This document shows, piece by piece, positions 47,875 through 57,264 of a stretch of DNA of 64,000 nucleotides. Made by a program: the position numbers and the translations under genes. The DNA is from an uncultured Collinsella sp. GTDB taxonomy: Bacteria > Actinomycetota > Coriobacteriia > Coriobacteriales > Coriobacteriaceae. The notes below the pieces were generated by a model that searched no databases, had not been told where the DNA came from, and saw nothing but the letters and a program-made list of their open reading frames with translations. The DNA is taken from assembly GCA_900540855.1 (NCBI GenBank), contig UQHK01000006.1:1-64000 (forward strand), in the 5' to 3' direction. Each line of letters starts with the position of its first letter. Position 1 is the first letter of the stretch.

Positions 47875-48798
47875 CTAGCAGGCGGCCATGATGGGGGCAG
47901 CGACCTGCTTCTTACGGGAGAGGACGCCCGGCATCCAGACGCCGTCGTGCTCGTCGGCAATGCCCAGGCCCTTCTGAGCAGCCTCGGTCTCGCCCTCGAG
48001 CAGGACCTGCGAGCCCTCCTCCATGATGTCGGTGATGCACAGGACAATGCCGTCGGCGCCCTTCTCGGCGGCGTAGGCGCGCATGGCCTCGCGGATCTCG
48101 TCAATCATGCCAAGCGCACGGCTCTTGTCGACAGTCTCGTACTGGCCGATGAGCAGCTTCTTGCCAGCGGGCTCGAACATCTTGATGTCGTTGCCGACCA
48201 TCTCGGCTGCAGTGAAGGAGCCGGACGGGCGGGTGAGGAAGACCTCCATGCCAAACTTGACCGGGTCGACGCTCACCTGCTCGCCGAGCTTGGCGGCGAC
48301 GGCGCGGTCGACATCGGTGGTGGTGGGGCTCTTGAGCATGAGCGTATCGGTCATCATGGCCGAGAGCAGCAGCTTGGCCTGAACGTCGGAAAGCTCAACG
48401 CCGAGCACGCCGGCGAGCTTGGTGACGATGGTGCAGCTGGAGCCCCAGGGCAGGCAGATGTAGTGCAGCGGACCGGCAGTCTCGAAGTCGCCGATGCGGT
48501 GATGGTCGACAACGCCAAAGACCGTGGCGTCCTTAAGGCCGGCGACGGACTGGGCGGACTCGTTGTGGTCGGTGAGGACGACGAGCTGACCGGCCTCGAC
48601 GGACTCGATCACGCGGGGCTCGGCAATGCCGGCGTCGGCGAGCAGCTTGGCGGACTCGGCCGGAAGCTGGCCCAGCGCGCAGGCCTCGTAGGTGTTGCCG
48701 GCATACTCAACCTGGTTGAGCAGCTGGGACAGGACGACGGCGCTCATGATGGCGTCGTTATCGGGGTTCTGGTGACCAAAGACAAGAACGTTTGCCAT
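47875..48798 (-). CDS. ppaC: Manganese-dependent inorganic pyrophosphatase (DHH family)
   Basis: 307 aa. Metal motifs GHQNPDNDAI (residues 8-17), LTDHNE, VDHHRIGDFET, and the C-terminal DHHA2 domain with the RKKQ phosphate-binding residues (LSRKKQVAAP). Splits pyrophosphate made by biosynthesis. Single gene with its own terminator. Confidence 0.92.
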   Translation of the reverse strand: MANVLVFGHQNPDNDAIMSAVVLSQLLNQVEYAGNTYEACALGQLPAESAKLLADAGIAEPRVIESVEAGQLVVLTDHNESAQSVAGLKDATVFGVVDHHRIGDFETAGPLHYICLPWGSSCTIVTKLAGVLGVELSDVQAKLLLSAMMTDTLMLKSPTTTDVDRAVAAKLGEQVSVDPVKFGMEVFLTRPSGSFTAAEMVGNDIKMFEPAGKKLLIGQYETVDKSRALGMIDEIREAMRAYAAEKGADGIVLCITDIMEEGSQVLLEGETEAAQKGLGIADEHDGVWMPGVLSRKKQVAAPIMAAC

Positions 48799-48962
48799 GG
48801 ATATCCTCCACTTGATATGTGTACTTGGACGTAGCTATGGTAGCACGCTGACGCCGAACCCTATGAGATGGAAGGGCCGCAGCACAAATTGGGGCAGGCG
48901 CTGAGGCAAAGTCTGTCCCCTCTGCACCATGTGGCGCAAACTAACCTGCCCCCTTGCGCCAG

Positions 48963-49916
48963 CTATTTGCCGGCGGCGCGCAGGGCTACGTAAGCGGCAC
49001 CGATGATGCCGGCGTCGTTGCCGAGCGAAGCGACCTTAATGGGCGTCTCGCGCGAGGCGGAGAGCGCGTACTGCTTAAAGTGCTCGCGGACCTTGTCGAG
49101 GTAGACATCGGCCGAAGCGGAAGCACCGCCGCCGATCAGGAACATCTCGGGATCGACCACGTTGGCAATAAGCGCCAGGGCGCGGCCGAGATAGTCGGCC
49201 ATGGTATCGGCAGCTGCCAGCGCGAGCTTGTCACCCTCGCGGCAGGCCTGGAACACGTCCTTGGAATCAGAAGGCCCGGTGAGCTCGATGGGCTCGACGC
49301 CCGCCTTCTTGCACTCGGCAAGGTAGTTACTCACCACGCCGGTGGCGCTGGAATACTGCTCCAGATGGCCATGGCCGCCACAGCCGCAGGTGCGCTCCTC
49401 AGCCGGGTTCAGGCACATGTGGCCAATCTCGCCGCCGGCACCCACAACGCCCGACACCACGTCGCCGTTGACGATAACGCCGCCACCCACGCCGGTACCG
49501 ATGGTGACCATCACCACGTTCTGTACGCCCTTGGCAGAGCCGAGCCAGGCCTCGCCCATGGCAGCGGCGTTGGCATCGTTCTCGTACTTAACAACCGCGT
49601 CGGGGCAGTGCTCTTGAATGGCGACTCTTAGCTCAGGCAGGTTAATAGCAATGTTGGCCTTAACCTTGGCATCGCCCGAAGCCGGGATGGGGCACGGAAC
49701 GGCCAGACCAATGCCCGCCACAAAGGCGCGCGGAATCTGTGCCTTGGCGATCACCTGATCGATAGCCTCGGTCACCGCGGCAAAGCCCGCGGCGTCAACG
49801 ATAGGAGGCGTGGGCACGCTGGCCTTGGCAAGCAGGTTGCCGTCCTCGTCGAACAGGCCTTCCTTAACCGAAGTGCCGCCAACGTCGATGCCGATGTAGT
49901 ACTGCTTAGGTTCCAT
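48963..49916 (-). CDS. ROK-family glucokinase-type sugar kinase
   Basis: 317 aa from ATG 49916. N-terminal phosphate loop IGIDVGGTSVKEGLFDEDG, sugar-binding NDANAAAMGEAW, GTGVGGGVIVNG, and the ROK zinc motif, which reads CGCGGHGHLEQY, with His in place of the usual last Cys. C-terminal GGGASASADVYLD. Glucokinase is the likeliest role, since glucose is released by LacG, but ROK specificity cannot be read by eye. Upstream is a small REP-like hairpin. Confidence 0.85.
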   Translation of the reverse strand: MEPKQYYIGIDVGGTSVKEGLFDEDGNLLAKASVPTPPIVDAAGFAAVTEAIDQVIAKAQIPRAFVAGIGLAVPCPIPASGDAKVKANIAINLPELRVAIQEHCPDAVVKYENDANAAAMGEAWLGSAKGVQNVVMVTIGTGVGGGVIVNGDVVSGVVGAGGEIGHMCLNPAEERTCGCGGHGHLEQYSSATGVVSNYLAECKKAGVEPIELTGPSDSKDVFQACREGDKLALAAADTMADYLGRALALIANVVDPEMFLIGGGASASADVYLDKVREHFKQYALSASRETPIKVASLGNDAGIIGAAYVALRAAGK

Positions 49917-49971
49917 GGGAGCCCACCTTTCTCGTTTAAACATTGCCTGTATGGTACCGCTCCCCAGGCAA

Positions 49972-49996
49972 AAACCTGTCAAAAAGGGACAGGTTT
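49972..49996. repeat. Small REP-like hairpin
   Basis: AAACCTGTC and GACAGGTTT around a 7-nt loop that includes GG of GGGAC. It lies between the ROK gene and the gntR gene. TTTGTTTT follows on the plus strand, so a termination role is possible. Confidence 0.5.
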
Positions 49997-50256
49997 GTTT
50001 TGGCAGGTTTTATCTGGGAAAACGCAAGGCATGAGATTCGGTTCGCTGGGCGGCAATACGGCCCAACCCCATCTTCGAGCCGATCAATTTGCTCAATACC
50101 ACATTATTAGAGTGCATATTAATTTGAAGCGCTCTAGTTGTAAAAGAGAAGCGTTTTTCAATTATCTCTTTCTCGAACTTTTCAAAAACACAATAGGGAT
50201 GCTTAGGTGTTGACTATACTTTCTTTTATACTCAATCAAGCTGGAAAGGAGGTTCC

Positions 50257-50976
50257 ATGATTCCCAAATATGAGGCGATAGCTGCAGATATCGCCCGAAG
50301 CATCGAGGACGGCGCTCTAAAGCCGGGCGACAAGCTACCCACCGTCGTTGAGTTCTGTGAGCTCTATAGCGTTTCCAAAATCACCGTCAAACGAGCTATC
50401 GAGCAGATCACCGAGGAAGGCCTTATTACCAGCCGGCGCGGATCGGGCACCTACGTTAAGGACACGGCGGGGCTTCCCGGCCAGGCGTTTTTCCAGGGCA
50501 AGAACGATCGCTCCCAGGGCTTTTCGTATGAGCACCGCGGGGAGAAGGTGACCTCGGTGGTCTACGATTTCTCGATTGTCAATCCGCCAGCAGACGTCGC
50601 TGCCCAGCTGGGAATTGCCGAGGACGACTTTGCCTATCACATCGTGCGCGTGCGCCAGGTCGACGAGAAGCCCATCGTTATCGAGTACACCTACATGCCC
50701 CTCGAGCTGATTCCGGGCCTTAAAAAGAAAGACCTGTATGGATCGGTCTACAGCTTCATCCGCAAGCAATGCGGGCTGAAGATTTCGAGCTTCCACCGCA
50801 CCATTCGCGCCGTAGCGGCAACCGAGGAAGAGGCTGAGCGCCTGGACACCAAACCCGGCTCTCCCCTGCTCGAGCTCAACCAGATTGGCTTTTTGGATAG
50901 CGGCACCGCCTTTGAGCATTCGATCTCGCGCAACGTTGGTGACCGCTTTGAGCTGCACAACGTAACGTTGGCATAG
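50257..50976 (+). CDS. GntR-family (UTRA) regulator next to manA
   Basis: 239 aa. Winged helix with YEAIAADIARSIEDGALKPG and VSKITVKRAIEQIT (about residues 5-55), ending RRGSGTYVKD. The UTRA domain follows (VRQVDEKPIVIEYTYMPL). It is a distant paralogue of the regulator at 18575. AGGAGG precedes the ATG. The AT-rich 200-bp leader carries TATACT-type repeats (50215-50232). Likely controls itself and manA; the effector is unknown. Confidence 0.83.
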   Translation: MIPKYEAIAADIARSIEDGALKPGDKLPTVVEFCELYSVSKITVKRAIEQITEEGLITSRRGSGTYVKDTAGLPGQAFFQGKNDRSQGFSYEHRGEKVTSVVYDFSIVNPPADVAAQLGIAEDDFAYHIVRVRQVDEKPIVIEYTYMPLELIPGLKKKDLYGSVYSFIRKQCGLKISSFHRTIRAVAATEEEAERLDTKPGSPLLELNQIGFLDSGTAFEHSISRNVGDRFELHNVTLA

Positions 50977-51051
50977 GTTTTTGTAGTCATGCGGGCGCTC
51001 GTTACGGCTCGTTTAGAGTGGGCGGCCGCGCAACACCATGGGGGTATGAAC

Positions 51052-51984
51052 ATGTCCGATTTGATTAAACTGACGCCGATCTTTCACGAGAAGATCTGGG
51101 GCGGCCGCCAGCTCGAAACCGTATTTGGTTATGACATTCCCGAGGGTCCCATCGGTGAGTGCTGGGCCATCTCGGCACACCCCAACGGCGACTGCCAGAT
51201 CGCTGAGGGCCCGTACGCCGGTCACACGCTGTCATGGCTGTGGGCCGAGCACCGCGAGCTCTTTGGCAACTGCGAGGGCAAGGAGTTCCCGCTGCTCATT
51301 AAGATTCTGGACGCCAAGGACGACCTTTCGATCCAGATCCATCCCAACGACGAGTACGCCGCCGAGCACGAGAACGGCAGCCTGGGCAAAACCGAGTGCT
51401 GGTATGTGCTGGACTGCGAGCCCGGCGCCACAATCATCGTCGGCCAGCGCGCCAAGGACCGCGCCGAGGCTGCACAGATGATCGAAGACGGCCGCTGGGA
51501 CGACATGCTCAACGTGCTGCCGATCCACAAGGGCGACTTTTTCCAGATTGATTCCGGTACCGTCCACGCCATCAAGACCGGCACGCTCATTTTGGAGACG
51601 CAGCAGTCGAGCGACGTGACGTATCGCCTGTACGACTACGACCGTCCCGGCACCGACGGCAAACTGCGTCCCCTGCACATTGAGCAGAGTCTCGACTGCA
51701 TCGACTTTGATTCTCAGGCCCCGACCGACGGCACCGTGACCGCGCCCGAAGTCGACGGCGTGACCGAACTCGAGTCCAACCCCTGCTACACCGTCGATCG
51801 CGTGCGCGTCAACGGCAGCAAGACCCTCGACCAGCACTGGCCCTTCATGTGTCTGTCGGTCATCGACGGCGAAGGCACCGTCTGCGGCGACCCCGTCCAC
51901 AAGGGAAGTCACCTGCTAGCCCCGAGCACCGTCAGCTCCATCGACCTCGAAGGCAAGATGGAACTGATCGTCTCGCACCTGTAG
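51052..51984 (+). CDS. manA: Mannose-6-phosphate isomerase, class I
   Basis: Interconverts mannose-6-phosphate and fructose-6-phosphate. 310 aa from ATG 51052 (GGGGG upstream). Zinc-site blocks FPLLIKILDAKDDLSIQIHP, GKTECWYVLD, and FFQIDSGTVHAI, with SDVTYRLYDYDR. This is the short cupin-type class I form typical of Gram-positive bacteria. It follows the GntR gene by 75 bp, and a terminator follows. Confidence 0.92.
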   Translation: MSDLIKLTPIFHEKIWGGRQLETVFGYDIPEGPIGECWAISAHPNGDCQIAEGPYAGHTLSWLWAEHRELFGNCEGKEFPLLIKILDAKDDLSIQIHPNDEYAAEHENGSLGKTECWYVLDCEPGATIIVGQRAKDRAEAAQMIEDGRWDDMLNVLPIHKGDFFQIDSGTVHAIKTGTLILETQQSSDVTYRLYDYDRPGTDGKLRPLHIEQSLDCIDFDSQAPTDGTVTAPEVDGVTELESNPCYTVDRVRVNGSKTLDQHWPFMCLSVIDGEGTVCGDPVHKGSHLLAPSTVSSIDLEGKMELIVSHL

Positions 51985-52010
51985 ATCGCACCAACAACCC
52001 AAACGCAACA

Positions 52011-52044
52011 AGGGGCTCTCCCGTCCATGTACGGGAGAGCCCCT
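52011..52044 (+). terminator. Hairpin after manA
   Basis: AGGGGCTCTCCCGT pairs perfectly with ACGGGAGAGCCCCT. A short T-containing stretch follows. Confidence 0.82.
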
Positions 52045-52147
52045 AATCGTTTCTATATATCAGCCCACCCGGCTCTCCAGACCAAAAAGCGACCGAGCAG
52101 AGCGACGCTCGCAAGCAACGTTATCTAAGGACCTGGGCGGGCGTATA

Positions 52148-52239
52148 GGGCAACATCGATCGCGAGTTCCGCACGAGCCGGAGAGCACTTAATGTGCTCT
52201 CCGTGCGAGTCAGGACTGTCCGAGCAGGCGATGTTGTCC
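52148..52239. other. Long, nested hairpin structure between manA and pcrA
   Basis: The outer stem GGGCAACATCG (52148-52158) pairs with CGATGTTGTCC (52229-52239) with one G-U. Inside, CGCAC (52170-52174) pairs with GTGCG (52203-52207), and GGAGAGCAC (52180-52188) pairs with GTGCTCTCC (52194-52202). No U-tract. It lies just after the pcrA stop on the minus strand. It may be a structured RNA element or a transcript-end structure. Confidence 0.45.
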
Positions 52240-52265
52240 ATGGCGCCTGTCCGGGGTCGGCGGGA

Positions 52266-55166
52266 TCACGACAGCTTGACGATCGGTGCAAAACCTTTCA
52301 TCAGCTTTTTGGTCTGGCCGGTCTTTTCGAATTGAACCTCGATCATGTCTCCGGCGACCGAGATCACGGTACCGGTGCCAAAGGTCTTGTGGCTCACGGT
52401 ATCGCCCGCGGCAAAGTCCTGCGACGCGCTGGCGCGATCGACCTTGCGCTCCACCGTCGGCGACACCTTGGACGACGGCTTTTTAGCTCGCAGCGCGCCC
52501 GAACCAAAGGTCGAGGCAACACGGCCGGCGTCGGGCGAAACCCCGCGATGGCGCTCAGTGCCATAGGTGCTGCCACCAAAGAAATCGTCGAAGCTCGATC
52601 CGCCGCGCGAACCGGAACCGCCGGTCGAGCGCGTATGCGAACCGAACACCTTGCCGCCATACATATCCGAGCCCATGCCCGAGCCAAAGGTGCCGTGACG
52701 GTCGCCGCGCTTCTCCCAGCCCGTGCCCTCAAAACCGGCAGAACCGATACCGCTAAACTCGATATCCTCAAACGGAATCTCGTTGAGGAAGCGAGAGCGC
52801 GGGTTGGCAGAGGTCGAGCCGTAGGTGCGACGCGTGGCCGCATAGGTCAGGAACAGGCGCTTACGGGCACGCGTGATGGCAACGTAGGCCAGGCGACGCT
52901 CCTCCTCGAGCTTGCCCGGGTCATCGCTGCCGCCAAAGTCGTGCACGTGCGGGAAGATACCCTCCTCCATGCCGGCCACGAACACCGCCGGGAACTCCAG
53001 GCCCTTGGCGGAGTGGATGGTCATCATGGTAATGGCATGCGTCTCGCCGGCCAGGGAATCCAAGTCGGAGCGCAGGGCCAGCCACTCCATGAGTGCCGGC
53101 AGTGCCTTACAGGTGAGCGGACCGTAGGTGCGCTCGATCTCGTCGGCATGCACGGCGCCCGCCGGTAGCTCTGTTGGCACGGCATACGCGTTGCCCGCGA
53201 TGGCGGCGGCCAGGGCATCCTGCGGCGAGAGCGCCGGGGCGGCTAGGCTATCGAGCGGATTGGAGCCCGCGGCGTCACGAGCGCCGACAAGTGCCTCAAA
53301 CGAGGATGCCGGAGCGGACGACCCCGGCTCGGACGCGGGCGCACTCACCACGACGGACTCGGACTCGGCGACGGACGGCACGTCGGCAACACCGGCCGCG
53401 CGCAGCTCTTCTAGACTCTCGAGCGTACCCTCGATATCCTCGTGCGTCTCCTCAAATTCGGCGGCGACGCCCAGGAATTCCTGGATGTTCTCGGCGCGGC
53501 TCTCGGACTCCATGGTGCCCTCGGCGCGAAACGCCTGCAGCAGGCCCGTCTTGTCGACAATCATCTCGACGACGTCCTTGAGCTCGCCGTCCATGCGGCG
53601 GCCCTCGCGCACCAGCGCCACAAAACTCGACAGGCCGTTGCGCACCTTCGCGCTAAACATGCCCGTCTCGGCTGTTGCGATCTCGCAGGCCTGGAAGAAC
53701 GAGCAACGATTGTCGCGCGCCAGCTGCTCAATCTTTTGGATCGAAGTGGAGCCGATGCCGCGGCGCGGCGTGTTGATGACGCGCTTGACGCTCATCTCGT
53801 CGGCCGGGTTCACGATCATCTTGAGGTAGGCCATGACATCGCGGATCTCGGCGCGGTCGAAGAATCGCGTGCCGCCGACGATCTTGTAGGGCACGCCCGC
53901 GCGCAGGAACATATCTTCGAGGGTACGCGACTGGGCGTTGGTGCGGTAGAACACGGCGATATCGTCGTAGCTCGTACCCTTGGCATGCAGCTTCTCGATC
54001 TCGCCGGCAATCCAGCGACCCTCGTCGCGCTCGTCGCTTGCCTGGAAAGCCTGAATCTTCTCGCCATCGCCCTCGGCCGTAAACAGGCGCTTGTCCTTGC
54101 GCTGCGAGTTGTGGCGCACCACGGCATTGGCGGCGCTCAGGATGTGACCCGTGGAACGATAGTTCTGCTCCAGCTTGACGGTCTTGCAGTTTTTAAAGTC
54201 CTTCTCAAAGTCCAGGATGTTGGTGATGTCGGCGCCACGCCAGCTGTAAATGGACTGGTCATCGTCGCCCACGACCATGAGATTTTGGTACTTGGCGGCC
54301 AGCAGGTTGGCGATCTCGTACTGGACGTGGTTGGTGTCCTGATACTCGTCGACGCTAATGTAGCGGAAGCGCTCTTGGTACTTGTCGAGCACCTCGGGGC
54401 GGGTGCGCAGTAGCTCGAGCGTGCGCACGAGCAGGTCGTCGAAGTCCATCGCGTTGGCGGCGCGCAGGCGGCGCTCCAGCTCCAGGTAGACCTGCGCGGC
54501 CTTTTTGTCGTTGGGGCTATCGGCGCTCTTGAGCATGTCCTCGGGGCCGATCATGGCGTTTTTGGCCGAGCTGATTTTGCTGCGGATCATGTTGATGGGG
54601 AACTGCTTTTGCTCAATGCCGAGCGCCTGCATAATGTCACGCACCATGCGCTTTGAGTCATCGTCGTCATAGATGGTGAACTGACCGGTGTAGCCCAGCA
54701 GGTCGGCGTCCTCGCGCAGCATGCGCACGCACATGGCGTGGAAGGTGCACACCCACATGCCGCGGGTGCCACTGGGGATGAGTGCCGCCAGACGCTCGCG
54801 CATCTCTGCCGCAGCCTTGTTGGTAAACGTAATGGCAAGAACCTGCCAAGGCTTAACACCCAGGTCGCCGAGCATATGTGCGATACGGAAGGTCAAGACG
54901 CGGGTCTTGCCCGAGCCGGCGCCGGCGAGCACCAGCAACGGGCCCTCGGTGGACAGGACCGCCTCGCGCTGGGCGGGATTAAGGCTGTCGATGTCGACGA
55001 GCGGCTTGGCGGGCTTGGGCGCCGGCGCGGGAGCGTCGTAGATGTCGAGCGGAACGAGCTCGGGCTCCGGCGCAGCGGGGGCGGTGTATGCATCGAGTGG
55101 CACGGGTTCCGGCGCGGGCGGCACGGGCGCGGCAGTGTTCTTTTCCCAGGGCAGGGGCTGGGTCAT
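52266..55166 (-). CDS. pcrA: UvrD/PcrA-type DNA helicase
   Basis: 966 aa from ATG 55166 (GAGGAG upstream), longer than the usual 740-ish PcrA because of a Pro-rich N-terminal region (about residues 1-60) and an extended C-terminus. Walker A LAGAGSGKTRVLTFR, motif Ia AITFTNKAAAEMRER, motif II VDEYQDTNHVQYE, GDDDQSIYSWRGA, and motif V/VI TIHSAKGLEFPAVFVAG and EERRLAYVAITRAR. The last ~50 residues form a Tudor-like domain (VSHKTFGTGTVISVAGD). Works in repair and removal of blocked replication. No operon partner. Confidence 0.93.
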   Translation of the reverse strand: MTQPLPWEKNTAAPVPPAPEPVPLDAYTAPAAPEPELVPLDIYDAPAPAPKPAKPLVDIDSLNPAQREAVLSTEGPLLVLAGAGSGKTRVLTFRIAHMLGDLGVKPWQVLAITFTNKAAAEMRERLAALIPSGTRGMWVCTFHAMCVRMLREDADLLGYTGQFTIYDDDDSKRMVRDIMQALGIEQKQFPINMIRSKISSAKNAMIGPEDMLKSADSPNDKKAAQVYLELERRLRAANAMDFDDLLVRTLELLRTRPEVLDKYQERFRYISVDEYQDTNHVQYEIANLLAAKYQNLMVVGDDDQSIYSWRGADITNILDFEKDFKNCKTVKLEQNYRSTGHILSAANAVVRHNSQRKDKRLFTAEGDGEKIQAFQASDERDEGRWIAGEIEKLHAKGTSYDDIAVFYRTNAQSRTLEDMFLRAGVPYKIVGGTRFFDRAEIRDVMAYLKMIVNPADEMSVKRVINTPRRGIGSTSIQKIEQLARDNRCSFFQACEIATAETGMFSAKVRNGLSSFVALVREGRRMDGELKDVVEMIVDKTGLLQAFRAEGTMESESRAENIQEFLGVAAEFEETHEDIEGTLESLEELRAAGVADVPSVAESESVVVSAPASEPGSSAPASSFEALVGARDAAGSNPLDSLAAPALSPQDALAAAIAGNAYAVPTELPAGAVHADEIERTYGPLTCKALPALMEWLALRSDLDSLAGETHAITMMTIHSAKGLEFPAVFVAGMEEGIFPHVHDFGGSDDPGKLEEERRLAYVAITRARKRLFLTYAATRRTYGSTSANPRSRFLNEIPFEDIEFSGIGSAGFEGTGWEKRGDRHGTFGSGMGSDMYGGKVFGSHTRSTGGSGSRGGSSFDDFFGGSTYGTERHRGVSPDAGRVASTFGSGALRAKKPSSKVSPTVERKVDRASASQDFAAGDTVSHKTFGTGTVISVAGDMIEVQFEKTGQTKKLMKGFAPIVKLS

Positions 55167-55304
55167 GGGCGACTCCTCATCTGACGGACGGCGCGCCTGC
55201 GGGCAGCGCCATAGTTTGAGCCGTACCAGTATACCGAGCCGCGCGGACACCGACGCAAATCACACCACGACTCCGTGCGCCACCATCGGACCCACCCCAT
55301 CGCC

Positions 55305-55349
55305 CAAAAAAGAGGGCAGCATAGACCTTTTGGTCATGCCACCCTCTTT
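55305..55349 (-). terminator. Terminator of uppP
   Basis: AAAGAGGG (55309-55316) pairs with CCCTCTTT (55342-55349), with an inner GACC/GGTC stem. Runs of A before it give U on the minus strand. Confidence 0.78.
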
Positions 55350-55393
55350 GAATGACAAGCTGTCGCTCTGGCCGCCGCGCAGCGTCGACTAAG

Positions 55394-56374
55394 TTAGAGG
55401 CCGAGCATGGGCTCCAGAACGAAGAAGTATGCGAGCACTACGATGCCCAGGATGATGCGGTAAACACCGAAGCACTTAAAGTCGTGACGGCGGACGAAGC
55501 CCATGAGCCACTTGATGGCGATGAGCGAAACCACAAAGGCAACAACGCAGCCCACGCCCAAGATGGCGATCTCGTTGGTGCCGAACGTGCCGCCCTTGAT
55601 GAAGTACTTGACCAGCTTGAGCGCACTCGCGCCAAACATGACAGGGATGGCCAGGAAGAACGTGAACTTAGACGCCACCGAGCGCGTGCAGCCCAAAAGC
55701 AGGCCGCCGATGATGGTAGAACCGGAGCGAGACGTACCAGGCACCAGCGAAAGCACCTGGAAGCAGCCGATACCCAGCGCAGTCTTCCAGCTGAGGTCCT
55801 CGAGCGTGGCGATGGAACCAAAGTCCAGATTCTCGTCATCGTCCTCATCCTCAGCGGTAGCCGTGGGGGGCGCCGCAAAGTGCGCACCGGCGGGACGTCC
55901 ACCCGACACCACAGCACGCGAACCAAACGAACCGGCAACGGCCATTTCCTCGCGCTTGCTCGCGCGCCAGTTCTCGATCACGATAAACAGCACGCCGTAC
56001 ACAATGAGCGCCAGCGCCACGACGGGAGCGTTGTAGAAATGCTCCTCCATCCAGTCGTTGAGCGGCAGGCCGATCGCCGCCGCAGGAATGCAACCGAGCA
56101 CAATCTTGCCCCACAGCACCCAGGTGTCGCGACGGCCCTCCTTGCCCTTGCTGGGCGAGAACGGGTTGAGCTCGTGGAAAAACAGCACGCAGACGGCCAG
56201 AATGGCGCCGAGCTGAATCACGACCAGGAACATATTCCAGAACGTCTCGCTCACGTTCATCTTGACGAACTCGTCCACCAAGATCATGTGGCCCGTCGAC
56301 GAAACGGGCAGCCATTCGGTGATGCCCTCGACCAGGCCCATGAAGGCAGATTTTAGAAGCTCGATAATATCCAA
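55394..56374 (-). CDS. uppP: Undecaprenyl-diphosphate phosphatase (BacA type), with an acidic loop insertion
   Basis: Recycles the lipid carrier of cell-wall synthesis and gives bacitracin tolerance. 326 aa from the TTG at 56374 (GAGGGGG 5 nt upstream). The family is usually 265-280 aa. Catalytic blocks GLVEGITEWLPVSSTGHMIL (about residues 13-32) and VPGTSRSGSTIIGGLLLG (about 211-228) are intact. The extra length is a hydrophilic loop (about 146-186) with TAEDEDDDENLDF. Upstream ATG at 56443 lacks a ribosome site. Confidence 0.88.
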   Translation of the reverse strand: MDIIELLKSAFMGLVEGITEWLPVSSTGHMILVDEFVKMNVSETFWNMFLVVIQLGAILAVCVLFFHELNPFSPSKGKEGRRDTWVLWGKIVLGCIPAAAIGLPLNDWMEEHFYNAPVVALALIVYGVLFIVIENWRASKREEMAVAGSFGSRAVVSGGRPAGAHFAAPPTATAEDEDDDENLDFGSIATLEDLSWKTALGIGCFQVLSLVPGTSRSGSTIIGGLLLGCTRSVASKFTFFLAIPVMFGASALKLVKYFIKGGTFGTNEIAILGVGCVVAFVVSLIAIKWLMGFVRRHDFKCFGVYRIILGIVVLAYFFVLEPMLGL

Positions 56375-56623
56375 AGGGACCCCCTCGTTAGACACCCGCC
56401 GGTAGATGTTCTGCGGACGATGCGGGCGATGTCCCATTATCAACCGTTGGCGGTGCGACCGCGCCTACCCTTACCAAAAAACTCGCCCGTTCACAGAATT
56501 GCGAGCAGTTAAACCGAAATCCTTGGGTATAACTGCAACAAGATAAAGTGTCCGGCGGTCAACGCACCCGCGCCCGCCCGACGCACGAGCCCCGCGCCCG
56601 TGCGATAGACCAAGGAGGAAACC

Positions 56624-57061
56624 ATGAACGAGGGTTACACCAAGGTATTTGTTTCACTCGACGGTACTGAGCAGCAGGATTTTGTGCTCGCACGCGCCAT
56701 CAAGGTCGCCGCGAACAACGGCGCCAAGCTGATTATCGGCCACGTTATCGATTCCACGGCGCTCGAGAGCGCCGGCTCCTATCCGGTCGATTTGGTCAAC
56801 GGTCTGGAGGAGGCCTTTAAGAACTCCATCGAAAAGCAGCTCGAAGAGGCCAAGGCCAATCCCGATATTCCCGAGGTCGAGGTTATGATACGTGCCGGTC
56901 GTATTCGCGAGACGCTCAAAGACGAGATGCTCGACGTGGTCAAGCCCGACCTGGTGCTCTGCGGCGCTCGCGGCCTGTCCTCGATCAAGTATGCGCTTCT
57001 GGGTTCGATTTCGACGTTCCTGCTGCGCAATACGGACTGCGACATCTTGGTCGTAAAGTAG
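56624..57061 (+). CDS. Universal stress protein, UspA family
   Basis: 145 aa. N-terminal KVFVSLDGTEQQDFVLARAI, ATP-binding C-terminal motif CGARGLSSIKYALLGSISTF followed by NTDCDILVVK, so it belongs to the ATP-binding group. Cytoplasmic, induced by starvation and stress in other bacteria. AAGGAGG precedes the ATG. It is alone, followed by a very long structured region. Confidence 0.88.
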   Translation: MNEGYTKVFVSLDGTEQQDFVLARAIKVAANNGAKLIIGHVIDSTALESAGSYPVDLVNGLEEAFKNSIEKQLEEAKANPDIPEVEVMIRAGRIRETLKDEMLDVVKPDLVLCGARGLSSIKYALLGSISTFLLRNTDCDILVVK

Positions 57062-57074
57062 CGTTGCTCCCACC

Positions 57075-57167
57075 GGCCGCGGGGCCTGCGGGGTTTCCAT
57101 GGGCACGTCCTCGCCGCGTTGCGGCTGCGGGATGTGCCCTTAGGAAACCCCTCCCGGCCCCGCGGCC
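57075..57167. other. Rod-like structured region after uspA
   Basis: Nested complementary blocks: GGCCGCGGGGCC (57075-57086) with GGCCCCGCGGCC (57156-57167), then GGGGTTTCC with GGAAACCCC, GGGCAC with GTGCCC, and a terminal GCCGC/GCGGC hairpin. Small bulges occur between the blocks. It could be a terminator part, an mRNA end structure, or a small RNA. Confidence 0.5.
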
Positions 57168-57200
57168 TTTGCAGCCTCACTTCAACGAGTTGTCTGATAG

Positions 57201-57240
57201 AAAAATGGCGTGCCGCCCCGTTTGGGGCGGCACGTTTTGT
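57201..57240. terminator. Bidirectional terminator between uspA and the histidine kinase gene
   Basis: GTGCCGCCCC (57210-57219) pairs with GGGGCGGCAC (57224-57233), with AAAAA on the left and TTTTG on the right, ending both convergent genes. Confidence 0.88.
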
Positions 57241-57264
57241 TTGGACGGGCGTTTGCCGTGTGCG

